From Verrucomicrobiales bacterium (lineage in GTDB: Bacteria; Verrucomicrobiota; Verrucomicrobiia; Limisphaerales; JACDHS01): DNA of 45,038 nucleotides. Below are positions 8,400 to 17,495 of this stretch, one piece after another (position 1 is the first letter of the stretch; each line of letters opens with the position of its first letter). The stretch spans positions 1 to 45,038 of the forward strand of contig JAQGOU010000444.1 in the NCBI GenBank assembly GCA_028293445.1. Reading direction: 5' to 3'. The notes below the pieces were generated by a model. That model was not told the DNA's origin. It saw nothing but the letters and a program-made list of their open reading frames with translations, and did no database searches. Made by a program: the position numbers and the translations under genes.

Positions 8400-9707
8400 A
8401 TGAACAACTCCATCTCCCGCCGGCGGTTCCTTGCCGGTTCCGCCATTGCAACTGCTGCATTTTACATCGGACGGAGTTCGTCCTTCGGACAAGGCAAGTC
8501 CGCCAATGACAAATTGAACCTCGGCGTGATTGGCACCCATAACCGCGCCGGATCGAACATCAAGGGCGTGCAGGGTCAAAACATCGTGGCGATCTGCGAC
8601 ATCGATGACAATTTTCTGAGCGCCACGGGGAAAACATTTCCGGAAGCCAAACGTTACAGCGATTTTCGAAAGCTCCTCGAACAAAAGAATCTTGATGGTG
8701 TCGTCATCAGCACAACGGATCACACGCACGCCTTTGCCACCGCGGCAGCCTTGAAGTTGGGCCTTCACGTTTACTGTGAGAAGCCACTCACCCACGACAT
8801 TCACGAAACGCGCGTGATTACGAAGCTCGCGGCCGCCAATAAAAAGCTCGCGACACAAATGGGGACGCAGATCCATGCGACGAACAATTACCGGCGCGTG
8901 GTGGAACTGATTCAAAGCGGCGCCATCGGATCCGTTAGCGAAGTTCATATCTGGCTGGAGAAGTCACGCGTCGGAGGAAAGCCCGCGGCTGCTTCGCCCG
9001 TGCCAAAATCATTGCACTGGGATTTGTGGATGGGACCGGCTCCGGAACGTCCTTACAACTCCGATTATCACGCGCGCAACTGGCGAGCGTACTGGAATTT
9101 CGGCAGCGGGACGCTTGGCGATATGGGTTGCCATTATCTGGATCTGCCGTTCTGGGCTTTGAATCTACAAGTGCCGACGGCCATCGAAGCCAAAGGTCCG
9201 CCGATTGATGCCGAGATTACGCCGCCGTGGATCGTCGCCCACTATGATTTTGCCGCGCGTGGAAAATCACCGGCGGTGAAATTAACCTGGCGCGATGGTT
9301 GTGAAGCGGGCATCGGCGGAACCAAACCGGACTTCGTCACCAGCGGCAAAGTTCCTGATTGGCGGAATGGTGTCTTGTTCATCGGCGACAAAGGAATGCT
9401 CGTGGCCGATTACGGAAAATACAAATTACTGCCCGACAATAAGTTCGTTGGATTTACTCCGCCAGCTGAGTCGATTCCAAATTCCATTGGCCATTATGAA
9501 GAATGGTTTGAAGGTTGCAAACATGGCACACCCACTTCCTGTAATTTCGGCTACGGCGCTTTGCTCACCGAGACAGTGCAGCTCGGCAATGTCGCTTTTC
9601 GCACGGGCAAGAAGATTGAGTGGGATGCGGCTGCGATGAAGGCGAAGAACGCACCCGAAGCAGCGAACTTTCTGCAACGCGACTATCGCAAAGGCTGGAC
9701 GCTCTAA
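8400..9707 (+). CDS. Tat-exported Gfo/Idh/MocA-family oxidoreductase, 435 aa
   Basis: The N-terminus has a Tat-type signal (SRRRFLAG at 6-13, then an Ala-rich hydrophobic stretch to about 32). The NAD(P)-binding Rossmann part follows (LNLGVIGTHNRAG; VAICDID), then the family motif YCEKPLTHD near 125-133, where Glu-Lys-Pro contacts the cofactor and substrate. The GTLGDMGCHYLDLPFWAL segment carries the His often used as a catalytic residue in this family. Such exported Gfo/Idh proteins are abundant in Planctomycetes and Verrucomicrobia and are thought to act on sugars or sugar derivatives in the periplasm; the substrate here is unknown. The GNAT gene follows after seven bases. Confidence 0.9.
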   Translation: MNNSISRRRFLAGSAIATAAFYIGRSSSFGQGKSANDKLNLGVIGTHNRAGSNIKGVQGQNIVAICDIDDNFLSATGKTFPEAKRYSDFRKLLEQKNLDGVVISTTDHTHAFATAAALKLGLHVYCEKPLTHDIHETRVITKLAAANKKLATQMGTQIHATNNYRRVVELIQSGAIGSVSEVHIWLEKSRVGGKPAAASPVPKSLHWDLWMGPAPERPYNSDYHARNWRAYWNFGSGTLGDMGCHYLDLPFWALNLQVPTAIEAKGPPIDAEITPPWIVAHYDFAARGKSPAVKLTWRDGCEAGIGGTKPDFVTSGKVPDWRNGVLFIGDKGMLVADYGKYKLLPDNKFVGFTPPAESIPNSIGHYEEWFEGCKHGTPTSCNFGYGALLTETVQLGNVAFRTGKKIEWDAAAMKAKNAPEAANFLQRDYRKGWTL

Positions 9708-9714
9708 AATCAAC

Positions 9715-10185
9715 ATGGGCGAAGCTGTCATTTGTCGGATAGCGAAAAAAGCCGATGCACCAACGCTCATCGGCTTCAACGTCGCACTCGCGGCGGAGAC
9801 CGAGGATAAAAAGCTCGATGCTGCGATCCTTTCGCCGGGCGTCGAGCGCTTGTTCAATCTTCCACAATACGGCTTTTACATCGTCGCTGAATGCGATGGC
9901 TCGATCGCTGGTTCACTCCTGATTACCTACGAGTGGAGCGATTGGCGCAATGGACTCTTCTGGTGGATTCAAAGTGTTTACGTTGCTCCAGAGTTTCGTC
10001 GCCGTGGAGTGTATCGAGCGCTGCACTCCTTCGCGCGGGAACTCGCGAGCAGGGACGACGACGTCCGTGGACTGCGACTCTACGTGGAGAGCGAGAACAC
10101 CGGGGCACACCGCGCGTATGAACAACTGGGAATGGAAGAGACCAGTTATAAGTTTTTCGAGGAAGTCTTTGCCCGCCAAATGTAG
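9715..10185 (+). CDS. GNAT-family N-acetyltransferase, 156 aa
   Basis: A single GNAT domain. The acetyl-CoA-binding motif A is visible as VYVAPEFRRRGVYRAL near residues 89-104 (R/Q-x-x-G-x-type loop RRRGVY), followed by motif B with LYVESENTGAHRAYEQLGM near 122-140. The acceptor cannot be predicted. It starts seven bases after the Gfo/Idh stop, so it is probably translated from the same message. Confidence 0.88.
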   Translation: MGEAVICRIAKKADAPTLIGFNVALAAETEDKKLDAAILSPGVERLFNLPQYGFYIVAECDGSIAGSLLITYEWSDWRNGLFWWIQSVYVAPEFRRRGVYRALHSFARELASRDDDVRGLRLYVESENTGAHRAYEQLGMEETSYKFFEEVFARQM

Positions 10186-10250
10186 TCCGCCCCGAAAAGC
10201 TCTGGAATTGTCTTTTCTTCGAAAGGGTTTGGGGCGATTGATTCTACCGA

Positions 10251-10943
10251 ATGCCAATGGATTTCGCAGATATTCTCGCGCGAATCGGGATGGCGTTTCT
10301 GACCGGATTCATTCTGGGCCTGGAACGCGAAAGCCATGGACGCGCCGCCGGGTTAAGAACAACGGTGCTTGTTTGCATGGCCGCTGCGATGGCAGGAATT
10401 CTCTCTGACCAATTTTACTCCAACAGTTTCGACGGGGCTTATCACAGCACAAACTGGCATCCCGATCCGGCGCGACTCGGTGCAGGCATTCTCACGGGAA
10501 TTGGTTTCCTCGGCGCCGGTGTCATTCTTCGGCAAGGCAACGTGGTGCGCGGTGTCACAACCGCCTCGCTGATTTGGTTCACCACGATCCTGGGCCTTTG
10601 CTACGGCATGGGGCATTTGCTCCTGGGATTTATCGGTTTGTTGCTCGCGGTCTTTACGGTATTTTTTCTGCGCTACATCGAAGGACTGATCAAGCGCGAC
10701 TGGTATGCTTTTTTGAATATCACGACAACGTTGGATGGCGTTTCCGTCGGGGAAATTAATAAACTGCTGAAAGAGCTCCACATCGTGATCAAGAATGTCG
10801 AATACACTCACGACGCTGTTCAGAAGACACGCACGATCCGTTGTTCCCTGCGTTTCAAAAAAGTACAACTGATCGAGCTGCCCGAACGGGTCAGCAATGC
10901 TTTAATGCAGGCAAAAGGCGTTTTGCAGATCGATTGGAAATGA
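10251..10943 (+). CDS. MgtC/SapB-family membrane protein, 230 aa
   Basis: The N-terminal half matches MgtC/SapB: several membrane helices, a conserved FILGLERESHGRAAGLRTTVLV segment (about 20-41) and GAGILTGIGFLGAGVILR (about 77-94). A soluble ACT-like C-terminal domain (about 155-230) follows, as in MgtC proteins of similar length. MgtC proteins sit in the inner membrane and are linked to Mg limitation and, in some species, F-ATPase modulation; transport is not proven. The start is MPMDF; an internal Met at residue 3 is also possible. Confidence 0.9.
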   Translation: MPMDFADILARIGMAFLTGFILGLERESHGRAAGLRTTVLVCMAAAMAGILSDQFYSNSFDGAYHSTNWHPDPARLGAGILTGIGFLGAGVILRQGNVVRGVTTASLIWFTTILGLCYGMGHLLLGFIGLLLAVFTVFFLRYIEGLIKRDWYAFLNITTTLDGVSVGEINKLLKELHIVIKNVEYTHDAVQKTRTIRCSLRFKKVQLIELPERVSNALMQAKGVLQIDWK

Positions 10944-10985
10944 TTTTTTGATTCCTTTTCTGACACCGAGTTCCTAGCCTGCGAT

Positions 10986-11828
10986 ATGGCACAACTTCCT
11001 CTGGAGGACAATTTCAACGACATCATCGCGAAAGCGCAAAAGGGGTTCAAATTAAGCGATATGGCCCTGGCCGCGGCGACTCGAACGACGGTTGATGATT
11101 TGAATAAGCTGAAATCGGGCGAGATGAACGAACCACTCGTCCGCAGGATCGGGCCGATCATGAACCTGGACGTCGGCAAACTCCTGGAACTGGGCAACAA
11201 ATCCTGGTACCCGCCCGAACACAAAGTGCCCGGACTTGTCATGTTCACGACTACGTATCAGGACATGACGGTGAACAATTATCTCGTCTACGATCAACTC
11301 ACGCAGAAAGCCGTCGTCTTCGATACGGGCGCTGATATCACGGAACTCGTGAAGCATTGCCTCGCAAATCGCCTTAAAATTAAGTTCATCTTTCTTACAC
11401 ACACCCACGTCGACCACATTGCGGAACTGGAACGGTTGAAACAAAAAAGCGGTGCCCCGGCTTACGTTTGCGAATTGGAAGCATTCGCCGGAGCAGAGCC
11501 ATTCAAAGCTGGAAAAGTTTTCGACCTCAGCAACATGGAGATCGAAACCCGGCTCACGTGCGGCCATGCCAAAGGCGGAATTACCTATGTCATTCATGGT
11601 TTGCAAAAACCGGTGGCCATTGTTGGCGATGCTATTTTCTGCTGTTCCATGGGCGGCGGAATGGTCTCTTACGTCGACGCCTTGCGCACGAACCGGCAGC
11701 AGATTTTCTCCTTGCCCGATAATACGATCCTCTGTCCCGGTCACGGCCCGTTGACCACCGTCGCCGAACAGAAGGTTCACAATCCGTTCTTCCCGGAATA
11801 CAAACAGAACGCGTCGCGTCCGGCGTAG
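10986..11828 (+). CDS. MBL-fold metallo-hydrolase with N-terminal HTH-like domain, 280 aa
   Basis: Residues about 1-72 resemble a small helix-turn-helix (XRE-like) module (GFKLSDMALAAATRTTVDDLNKLKSG). Residues about 80-280 are a metallo-beta-lactamase domain with the metal-binding HTHVDH at 139-144, a Gly-His (CGHAKG) near 193, GDAIF near 217 and a C-terminal CPGHGP near 253, followed by HNPFFPE. This matches glyoxalase II/YcbL-like hydrolases, which cleave thioesters or persulfides. The HTH fusion could serve regulation or oligomerisation (inference). Same direction as neighbours; 42 bases after the MgtC gene. Confidence 0.85.
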   Translation: MAQLPLEDNFNDIIAKAQKGFKLSDMALAAATRTTVDDLNKLKSGEMNEPLVRRIGPIMNLDVGKLLELGNKSWYPPEHKVPGLVMFTTTYQDMTVNNYLVYDQLTQKAVVFDTGADITELVKHCLANRLKIKFIFLTHTHVDHIAELERLKQKSGAPAYVCELEAFAGAEPFKAGKVFDLSNMEIETRLTCGHAKGGITYVIHGLQKPVAIVGDAIFCCSMGGGMVSYVDALRTNRQQIFSLPDNTILCPGHGPLTTVAEQKVHNPFFPEYKQNASRPA

Positions 11829-11868
11829 ACGGTTCCTAAAATAATTTTCGAGAAATTTGCCGGCCCGC

Positions 11869-13164
11869 ATGTTACAAATGCGTCCGCCAATGAAACGATC
11901 CGCTCTCTCTGAACTCGGCCGCAGCACTGAACCGCCAGCCATCTCCTGGTTGATGGAAGTTGCTTTATCGCGCCCCAACCTGGTTTCGCTCGCCGCTGGC
12001 TTCACCGATAACGAATCGCTACCGCTCAATCAAACGCGTGAACTGCTCGATGAAATTTTACGCTCTCCGAAAACCGGTCGCCCCGCATTGCAATACGGCA
12101 CGACCGCTGGCGATCCTGAGTTAAGGAAACTGACCGCTGCGGTTTCGCATTCCCAGGATGTCGCGGCTGGCGCGAAAGTTGCGAAATACACCGCGAGCCA
12201 GACTGTCATTACTCACGGGTCGCAACAGTTGCTTTATATCCTGACCGAAGCGCTGTGCGATCCGGGCGACATCGTCATCCTGGAAGACCCGACCTATTTC
12301 GTTTATCTCGGCATCGCCCAAAGTCATCGCCTGCAATGTCGCGGTGTGCGCCTCGAAGCCGATGGCATTGATCTGGCACACCTCGAACAGGTTTTGGAAT
12401 CGTTGAAAAAATCGGGCGATCTACCGCGAGTTAAAATGCTGTATCTGGTCAGTTACTTTCAGAATCCGACGGGTACAACGACGAGTTTCGCCAAGAAGGT
12501 GAAAGCGCTCGAACTGCTGCGACGCTATGAGAAGTTCGCAGGGCATCCGATTTATTTACTGGAAGACGCGGCGTATCGCGAACTGCGCTTCTCCGGTGCC
12601 GACGAAGCTTCCGCGCTGGCGGCGGCAAAGTTTTCCGATCGCGTCCTTTACACAAGCACATACAGCAAACCGTTTGCGACCGGCGTTCGCGTCGGGTTTG
12701 GCATTCTACCGCCTGAAATCCTGGAAGTGGTTTTGCGCATCAAAGGGAATCACGACTTCGGCACCGCCAACCTGCTTCAACGCATCATGACGGCTGCGTT
12801 GTCGTCGACTGCGTACGACAAACATTTGCCACAACTCCGCGCACGTTATGCCAAGAAGGCAATCACGATGACGAACGCCATCCGCGAACATTTTCCGTCG
12901 CAAGTGGAATGGGCCGAACCAGCAGGTGGTCTTTATGTCTGGGCCAAAGTGCCGGACAAAATCAAAAGCGGCACGAAATCGAAGCTGTTCCAAACTGCCC
13001 TCGAAAACGACGTGCTTTATGTCCCGGGTGAACTTTGCTACGCCAACGACCCGACGCGTCGCAAACCAAACTCTGCGATGCGCATCAGCTTTGGCGGCGC
13101 GAACGAAAAGAATATCGCCTTGGGAATTGCGCGACTTGGCGGCGTCTTGAAAAAGTTTCTATGA
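11869..13164 (+). CDS. PLP-dependent aminotransferase, class I/II fold (LysN/MocR-catalytic-type)
   Basis: A fold-type I PLP enzyme. LVSLAAGFTDNESLPL near the N-terminus, the GSQQLLYILTEAL segment, EDPTYF, SYFQNPTGTT (Asn contacting PLP), LLEDAAYRELRF (the Asp for the pyridine N) and YTSTYSKPFATGVRVGF with the Schiff-base lysine are all present, with the substrate-carboxylate Arg in the C-terminal MRISFGG. It is most like 2-aminoadipate/aromatic aminotransferases (LysN-like); the exact substrate is open. The start is unsure: ATGs at 11869, 11878 and 11890, and a TTG at 11857; none has a good ribosome site. The stop overlaps the next gene in ATGA. Confidence 0.9.
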   Translation: MLQMRPPMKRSALSELGRSTEPPAISWLMEVALSRPNLVSLAAGFTDNESLPLNQTRELLDEILRSPKTGRPALQYGTTAGDPELRKLTAAVSHSQDVAAGAKVAKYTASQTVITHGSQQLLYILTEALCDPGDIVILEDPTYFVYLGIAQSHRLQCRGVRLEADGIDLAHLEQVLESLKKSGDLPRVKMLYLVSYFQNPTGTTTSFAKKVKALELLRRYEKFAGHPIYLLEDAAYRELRFSGADEASALAAAKFSDRVLYTSTYSKPFATGVRVGFGILPPEILEVVLRIKGNHDFGTANLLQRIMTAALSSTAYDKHLPQLRARYAKKAITMTNAIREHFPSQVEWAEPAGGLYVWAKVPDKIKSGTKSKLFQTALENDVLYVPGELCYANDPTRRKPNSAMRISFGGANEKNIALGIARLGGVLKKFL

Positions 13165-13928
13165 CGAAATTCGCCGTGCTTCAGAGGACGCTCGAGGTTC
13201 CACCAATCGAGACTCTGAAGCGCGCGTTCCGTCGCACCACATTTCTCGTCCCACTCGATGCCTTCGGCATTGCCAGAGACGCATTTGGAATTCTCGTTCG
13301 CTCACTGTCGCAGGAAAATGCGGTGAGCCTGCAAAGCGCCTTGCTCTCAGAAGGAATCGAAACGGACGTCGTGGCCGAGGAAAACCTGGTGCCTTCACCG
13401 CCGACCAAATTCACCAATCGTCTCGATTGCACGCCAGAAGGCTTGATGGTCTACGATCCGATTGGACGCGGATTCGTCGTTGAATGGCAACATGTAATGT
13501 TAGTCGCTGCGGGCAACGTGCTGATTACAGAACTCAAGCGCGTCGAAAAACCTCGACCGGTGCCGGACGAAGATACTTATCGCGGCTACAGCGACATACC
13601 GGTGACCGAATATTCTACCAAGGAAGAGCAAACGTTCCGGTTCATGCTGGAGATCGTGCTAGCACGCGCCGTCTTGCGCTACAGCTTGAATGTCAATTCC
13701 CGAATACCATTCCGCTACCTGGGCGAGCGGATGAAGCCGGATCTGTCGGAGAATCTTTCTATGGTGATTCAGGACATGTGCAACTTCGCCCCACACCTCG
13801 CATTCAATCGCGGGGCCTACTATTTTCGCGAACACGCGGCGGAACCATTTTCTTATCCTTCGAAGAATGCTTTCTCTGAGGAAACCACATGGCTGCTTTG
13901 GCAGATGAAACAGGCAGGGAAAATTTAG
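13161..13928 (+). CDS. Conserved-looking protein of unknown function, 255 aa, coupled to the aminotransferase
   Basis: The ATG at 13161 overlaps the aminotransferase stop (ATGA), the usual sign of coupled translation; a longer frame from 13035 would lie mostly inside the aminotransferase gene. I do not recognise a family. The protein starts MTKFAVLQRTLEVPP and has a compact N-terminal part that could be an alpha/beta (ferredoxin-like) module, judging from FLVPLDAFGIARDAFGILVRSL. A conserved-looking middle follows (DPIGRGFVVEWQHVMLVAAG), then a helical C-terminal part (FRFMLEIVLARAVLRYSL). No signal peptide or membrane segment is seen. The coupling suggests a role tied to the transaminase or a shared regulation. 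Confidence 0.7.
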   Translation: MTKFAVLQRTLEVPPIETLKRAFRRTTFLVPLDAFGIARDAFGILVRSLSQENAVSLQSALLSEGIETDVVAEENLVPSPPTKFTNRLDCTPEGLMVYDPIGRGFVVEWQHVMLVAAGNVLITELKRVEKPRPVPDEDTYRGYSDIPVTEYSTKEEQTFRFMLEIVLARAVLRYSLNVNSRIPFRYLGERMKPDLSENLSMVIQDMCNFAPHLAFNRGAYYFREHAAEPFSYPSKNAFSEETTWLLWQMKQAGKI

Positions 13929-13943
13929 CGGACGGTCCGCGAA

Positions 13944-15452
13944 TTAATCCAGAACAGCGGTCGCCAACTGCATCGTCTTGGTCTGATGATATTTTAAAAT
14001 CTCTTGAGCTGTCGTCCGCGCGCCCAAGTTTTTCTTTCCGCTAATCGATTCGGCGAATTGCAGAAATTGCTTCGGTGGTTCTTCACCGGCAGTAGTGTCC
14101 CACACCAACACGCACCGGCCTGTGACACGTGGAAATAAATCCGCAAACTCTGGTGAGGTAACAAATTTGCTCGGAAACAAGAGTCTTAAATTCCCGGCGA
14201 TTCGATAATCGGCAGCGATAATGCATTCCGTGTTGTCGAAAATCGGTTTCAGGTCCGCGGCAAAACGGCGATAAGGCGTATTCAGGATTTCGTTCTTCGC
14301 CAACGGTTCGGTAAGCAGAAGCCGCCCCGGCGCAATTACCACAACGGCACTTGCGACCAACACACTCAGATGCAGCGTGAGCATGAGACGAAGCGGGCTG
14401 AGTTGTTCGCGTAAGGCAGCAACCAGTAGAATTGGCAACCAAACAAAGAGGGGCTGCAGCCAGCGATCACGAAAGCCGGTCACTTTAAAAATCAAGATGG
14501 AGGCCGTCACGATGCCCAAGATAAAAAGCACTGTCCGCCAAAGAATTTTTTCTTCTGCCGAGTGGCACTTGGACCTGAACAGTTTTTTCCAGAAGATCAG
14601 AAAGAAAACAGCCAGCATCGGTCCGACATGGACCACGAGGTCAACGATCCATTTGGGCAGTGCTTTCGCCATGGACGCTCCCCAGCTTTCGATCTCGCTG
14701 ACTTTGAATTTGTGCAGCGAGGAAAAGGCGAGCTCACGATGTTCCCAAATCCAATAGGCATTTGGCGCGCAAAGAAGCGCCGCTGCGACAATCGCCATTA
14801 ACATTTTCTTATGCAGGATCAATGATCGCGTTTCCTTCAAGGACACCACCGCACATAAGAGTGCCCCTAGAAAGATCAGATAGTTGGGCTTCGAAAGCGT
14901 CCCCACCGCAGCGCACACGCCGAACAGGAAATAAGATTTCCACGAATCCAGCTTCAGCCGCAGGAACGAGTAAATCGTGGCGAGGACAAAGAGCGATGTG
15001 AGAATTGAATGCGTCAGTTCGCGATGAGACTCCCAGGAGATCGACGGATTAAACTGAATCGCGACCGCCGCCAGCACACCACAAGGATGACTGCGCGTGA
15101 TGATGCGAGTATTCGCATAGGTCAGGATGTAGATCCCAAGGAGTGCGAGCTCCTTGAGCGCCGTCACGGCAAAGATGTTAAAGCCGAAGACGCTAAGAAA
15201 TATTTTGAGCAACCAGGTATAAAGCGGCGGCTGCGGGCCATAACCCCAGCTCCAGATTTGCGCGCGGATAATCTGGTCGCAGTCATCGATGCCTGCCGTC
15301 TCCGACACGAACCCTCGCACGATGGTGTGCAAACCAAAATAAAACAGGAGCAGGAAGAAAAACTGTGTGCGCGTGGGTAACCAGGGAACCTTATCCCAGT
15401 CAAAACTCGACGACGAACTCTCCGTCTTGGTCGTAGGTTGGCCTTTAGACAT
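13944..15452 (-). CDS. GT-C glycosyltransferase, ArnT/PMT_2 (GT39/GT83)-like membrane protein, about 502 aa
   Basis: Around ten hydrophobic helices follow a short polar N-terminus. The first periplasmic loop holds AGIDDCDQIIRAQIWSWGYG and then PQPPLYTWLL, matching the acidic-residue loop and PPLY-type motif of PMT_2/ArnT-like enzymes, which transfer sugars from polyprenyl phosphates to lipid or protein acceptors outside the membrane. The C-terminal ~120 residues form a soluble domain. The ATG at 15452 is preferred; the frame extends to a TTG at 15467 directly after the mqnC stop. It is downstream of mqnC with only 15 bases between, so it is probably co-transcribed. It converges with the 13161 gene. 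Confidence 0.82.
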   Translation of the reverse strand: MSKGQPTTKTESSSSSFDWDKVPWLPTRTQFFFLLLFYFGLHTIVRGFVSETAGIDDCDQIIRAQIWSWGYGPQPPLYTWLLKIFLSVFGFNIFAVTALKELALLGIYILTYANTRIITRSHPCGVLAAVAIQFNPSISWESHRELTHSILTSLFVLATIYSFLRLKLDSWKSYFLFGVCAAVGTLSKPNYLIFLGALLCAVVSLKETRSLILHKKMLMAIVAAALLCAPNAYWIWEHRELAFSSLHKFKVSEIESWGASMAKALPKWIVDLVVHVGPMLAVFFLIFWKKLFRSKCHSAEEKILWRTVLFILGIVTASILIFKVTGFRDRWLQPLFVWLPILLVAALREQLSPLRLMLTLHLSVLVASAVVVIAPGRLLLTEPLAKNEILNTPYRRFAADLKPIFDNTECIIAADYRIAGNLRLLFPSKFVTSPEFADLFPRVTGRCVLVWDTTAGEEPPKQFLQFAESISGKKNLGARTTAQEILKYHQTKTMQLATAVLD

Positions 15453-15467
15453 TCGAGCGGTTCGCAA

Positions 15468-16559
15468 TTAATTCACCAGCCGATACCAATTGTCCCGTTG
15501 ATGCGGTTCGTAACCCAGATCAGTGATGAGCCGACGCATATCCGCCACCGTCATGCAAAACGTCGTGCCCGCCTGGCTGACCACGTTCTCCTCAATCATG
15601 ATGCTGCCCAAATCGTTGGCGCCATACTTCAGCGCCACCTGGCCGATTTCCAGACCTTGCGTCACCCAGGAACTTTGCACGTTGGGAAAGTTATCGAGAT
15701 AAATCCGGCCGAGCGCCTGTGTGCGAAGATATTCGTGAGCCCCCACCGTGGGCGCTTTCAATTTCGTGTTCTCGGATTGAAACGTCCAGCAGATGAACGC
15801 CGTAAAGCCTTTTGATTGATCCTGCTGTGCGCGCAAACGATCGAGATGCTCAATGCGGTCTTCCATGGTTTCGACATGGCCGAACATCATTGTCGCCGAG
15901 GAGTTCAAGCCGAGCCGGTGCGCCACATCCATCACTTCGAGCCAATCGTTGCTCATCGCTTTCAGCGGCGCAATGCGTTGGCGCACGCGATCGACAAGAA
16001 TCTCACCGCCACCACCGGGAATAGAGCCGAGTCCGGCTTTCACAAATTGCGAAATGATTTCTTCCAGGGGCAATTGGAACACCTCGCGAAAATGAATAAA
16101 CTCGCTGGGGCTAAAGCCGTGAATGTTCACCTGTGGAAACTTCGATTTGATGTGTGAAAGCAAATCCAGATACCACTGCATCGTCAGTTTCGGGTGATGC
16201 CCGCCTTGCATGAGAATCTGCGTTCCGCCAAGCGCAACGGTCTCATCAATCTTCTTATCAATTTCCTCGTGCGTGATGACGTAGGAGTCGTCGTCTTTTT
16301 CGGTCCGGTAGAAAGCGCAGAATTTGCAATAGACGTTGCAGACGTTCGTGTAGTTGATATTGCGATCAATATTGTAGGTAACGATTTCGTTGCCGCGCTG
16401 GTCGTAAGCTTCCTTCTTCGCCAGTTGACGCCGACGATCGGCGAGGGCACCGAGTTCTTCCAGCGGCAAACGGGAAAGCCGCAGCGCTTCCGGCCGATCT
16501 ATGCGCTTTCCGTCCCAGACCTTCTGCAGCAGTTCGTCGAGTGACGCGTCGTATATCAC
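15468..16559 (-). CDS. mqnC: Cyclic dehypoxanthinyl futalosine synthase, radical SAM, 363 aa
   Basis: A radical SAM enzyme of the futalosine route to menaquinone, which cyclises dehypoxanthine futalosine. The 4Fe-4S/SAM motif is CNVYCKFC with cysteines 74, 78 and 81, followed by AFYR. Family-specific segments are visible: QGGHHPKLTMQWYLDLL, HGFSPSEF, SIPGGGGEILVDRVR, ATMMFGHVET, FTAFICWTFQSENTKL, SSWVTQG and GANDLGSIMIEENVV. QGGHHP and WTFQ...NT separate MqnC from MqnE. Length is normal. No other mqn gene lies in the window. It is divergent from the SIS-domain gene, with about 147 bases between. Confidence 0.93.
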   Translation of the reverse strand: MIYDASLDELLQKVWDGKRIDRPEALRLSRLPLEELGALADRRRQLAKKEAYDQRGNEIVTYNIDRNINYTNVCNVYCKFCAFYRTEKDDDSYVITHEEIDKKIDETVALGGTQILMQGGHHPKLTMQWYLDLLSHIKSKFPQVNIHGFSPSEFIHFREVFQLPLEEIISQFVKAGLGSIPGGGGEILVDRVRQRIAPLKAMSNDWLEVMDVAHRLGLNSSATMMFGHVETMEDRIEHLDRLRAQQDQSKGFTAFICWTFQSENTKLKAPTVGAHEYLRTQALGRIYLDNFPNVQSSWVTQGLEIGQVALKYGANDLGSIMIEENVVSQAGTTFCMTVADMRRLITDLGYEPHQRDNWYRLVN

Positions 16560-16706
16560 GTTACGAATTTAGCTGAGAGCGCGTCCGAAACAACGGCGAA
16601 GTTTGATCCGAGCCCGATCCTCCCGCAGCACGGATTCCACTTGTCAAAGGCAAGGCAAGAGAGTGGGCTTGGTTGCGGGCGACGTGCAGCGTTCGCCAAA
16701 GCTCAT

Positions 16707-17438
16707 ATGAGTGCACACGATAACTACTTCCAAATTGTCCAGGCTCAACTGGCAGCCATTTACCAGACGCAGAGCGGGAATATCGAACGGGCGGCCGAAT
16801 CGGTTGCCACCGCCTTGCGGAACGAACGATTCATTTACACCTTCGGTTCGGGACACTCACACACCGCGGCGGAAGAAACGTTTTATCGCGCCGGCGGTCT
16901 GGCCAGAGCAGTAGCCATTTTGGACGAAAAGCTGATGGTGCACGAAAGCGCCGTCGCCAGCACGGAATGGGAACGAAAAGAAGGTTACGCTAAAGAGGTT
17001 TTATCCCGGTATGCGATCACCGCAGGCGATGTCCTCTTTGTGGTCTCCAATTCAGGACGCAATGCGGTGCCGATTGAAATGGCGATGGAAGGAGCCGCGC
17101 GCGGCGCGAAGGTGATCGCGATCACCAGCGTTCAATACAGCAGCTCTGTTTCGTCACGTCATTCCTCGGGAAAGAAGTTGAGCGACGTTGCGCATCTGAC
17201 GATTGATAATTTCAGCATCGCTGGCGATGCCGCCGTCAGCGTCCCTGGCTTCGCCACAAAAACAGGCCCGACGTCGACCATCACCAGCGCGTTTATTTTG
17301 AATTCAATTCTCGTGGAAGCGGTCGAGCGTTCCGTCGCAGCAGGAAGCCCGGTGGAAGTATGGGGCAGCGCGAACAGTGACAACACCAGCAACGAATCAC
17401 TGCTCGCCAAATACCGCGGGCGCATCCCACACCTGTAA
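16707..17438 (+). CDS. SIS-domain protein, UPF0309-like, 243 aa
   Basis: A sugar isomerase (SIS) fold with FIYTFGSGHSHTAAEETFYRAGG near the N-terminus, LMVHESAVASTEWERKEGYA, the phosphosugar-binding loop VVSNSGRNAVPIEMA, and SSRHSSGKKLSDVAHLTIDN. These segments match the uncharacterised UPF0309 group of SIS proteins, probably handling phosphorylated sugars such as amino-sugar phosphates (inference). The ATG at 16707 (MSAHDNYFQIVQ) fits the family; the earlier start at 16641 would add 22 low-quality residues. Confidence 0.85.
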   Translation: MSAHDNYFQIVQAQLAAIYQTQSGNIERAAESVATALRNERFIYTFGSGHSHTAAEETFYRAGGLARAVAILDEKLMVHESAVASTEWERKEGYAKEVLSRYAITAGDVLFVVSNSGRNAVPIEMAMEGAARGAKVIAITSVQYSSSVSSRHSSGKKLSDVAHLTIDNFSIAGDAAVSVPGFATKTGPTSTITSAFILNSILVEAVERSVAAGSPVEVWGSANSDNTSNESLLAKYRGRIPHL

Positions 17439-17495
17439 CGGAACTCCACTTACGACATCACTCGTTCTTTTTGCGTAAATGAATACATTGATCAC

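Noticed and set aside
8361-8948. 195-codon frame on the minus strand
   Set aside because: Antisense to the well-supported Gfo/Idh gene, with no motif or ribosome site.
11052-12029. 325-codon open frame on the minus strand
   Set aside because: It lies opposite the MBL hydrolase and the aminotransferase start, which have clear catalytic motifs; its translation shows no domain and is a GC-biased shadow.
13035-13160. Longer N-terminus for the gene at 13161
   Set aside because: It would overlap the aminotransferase by 130 bases; the ATGA overlap at 13161 is the normal arrangement.
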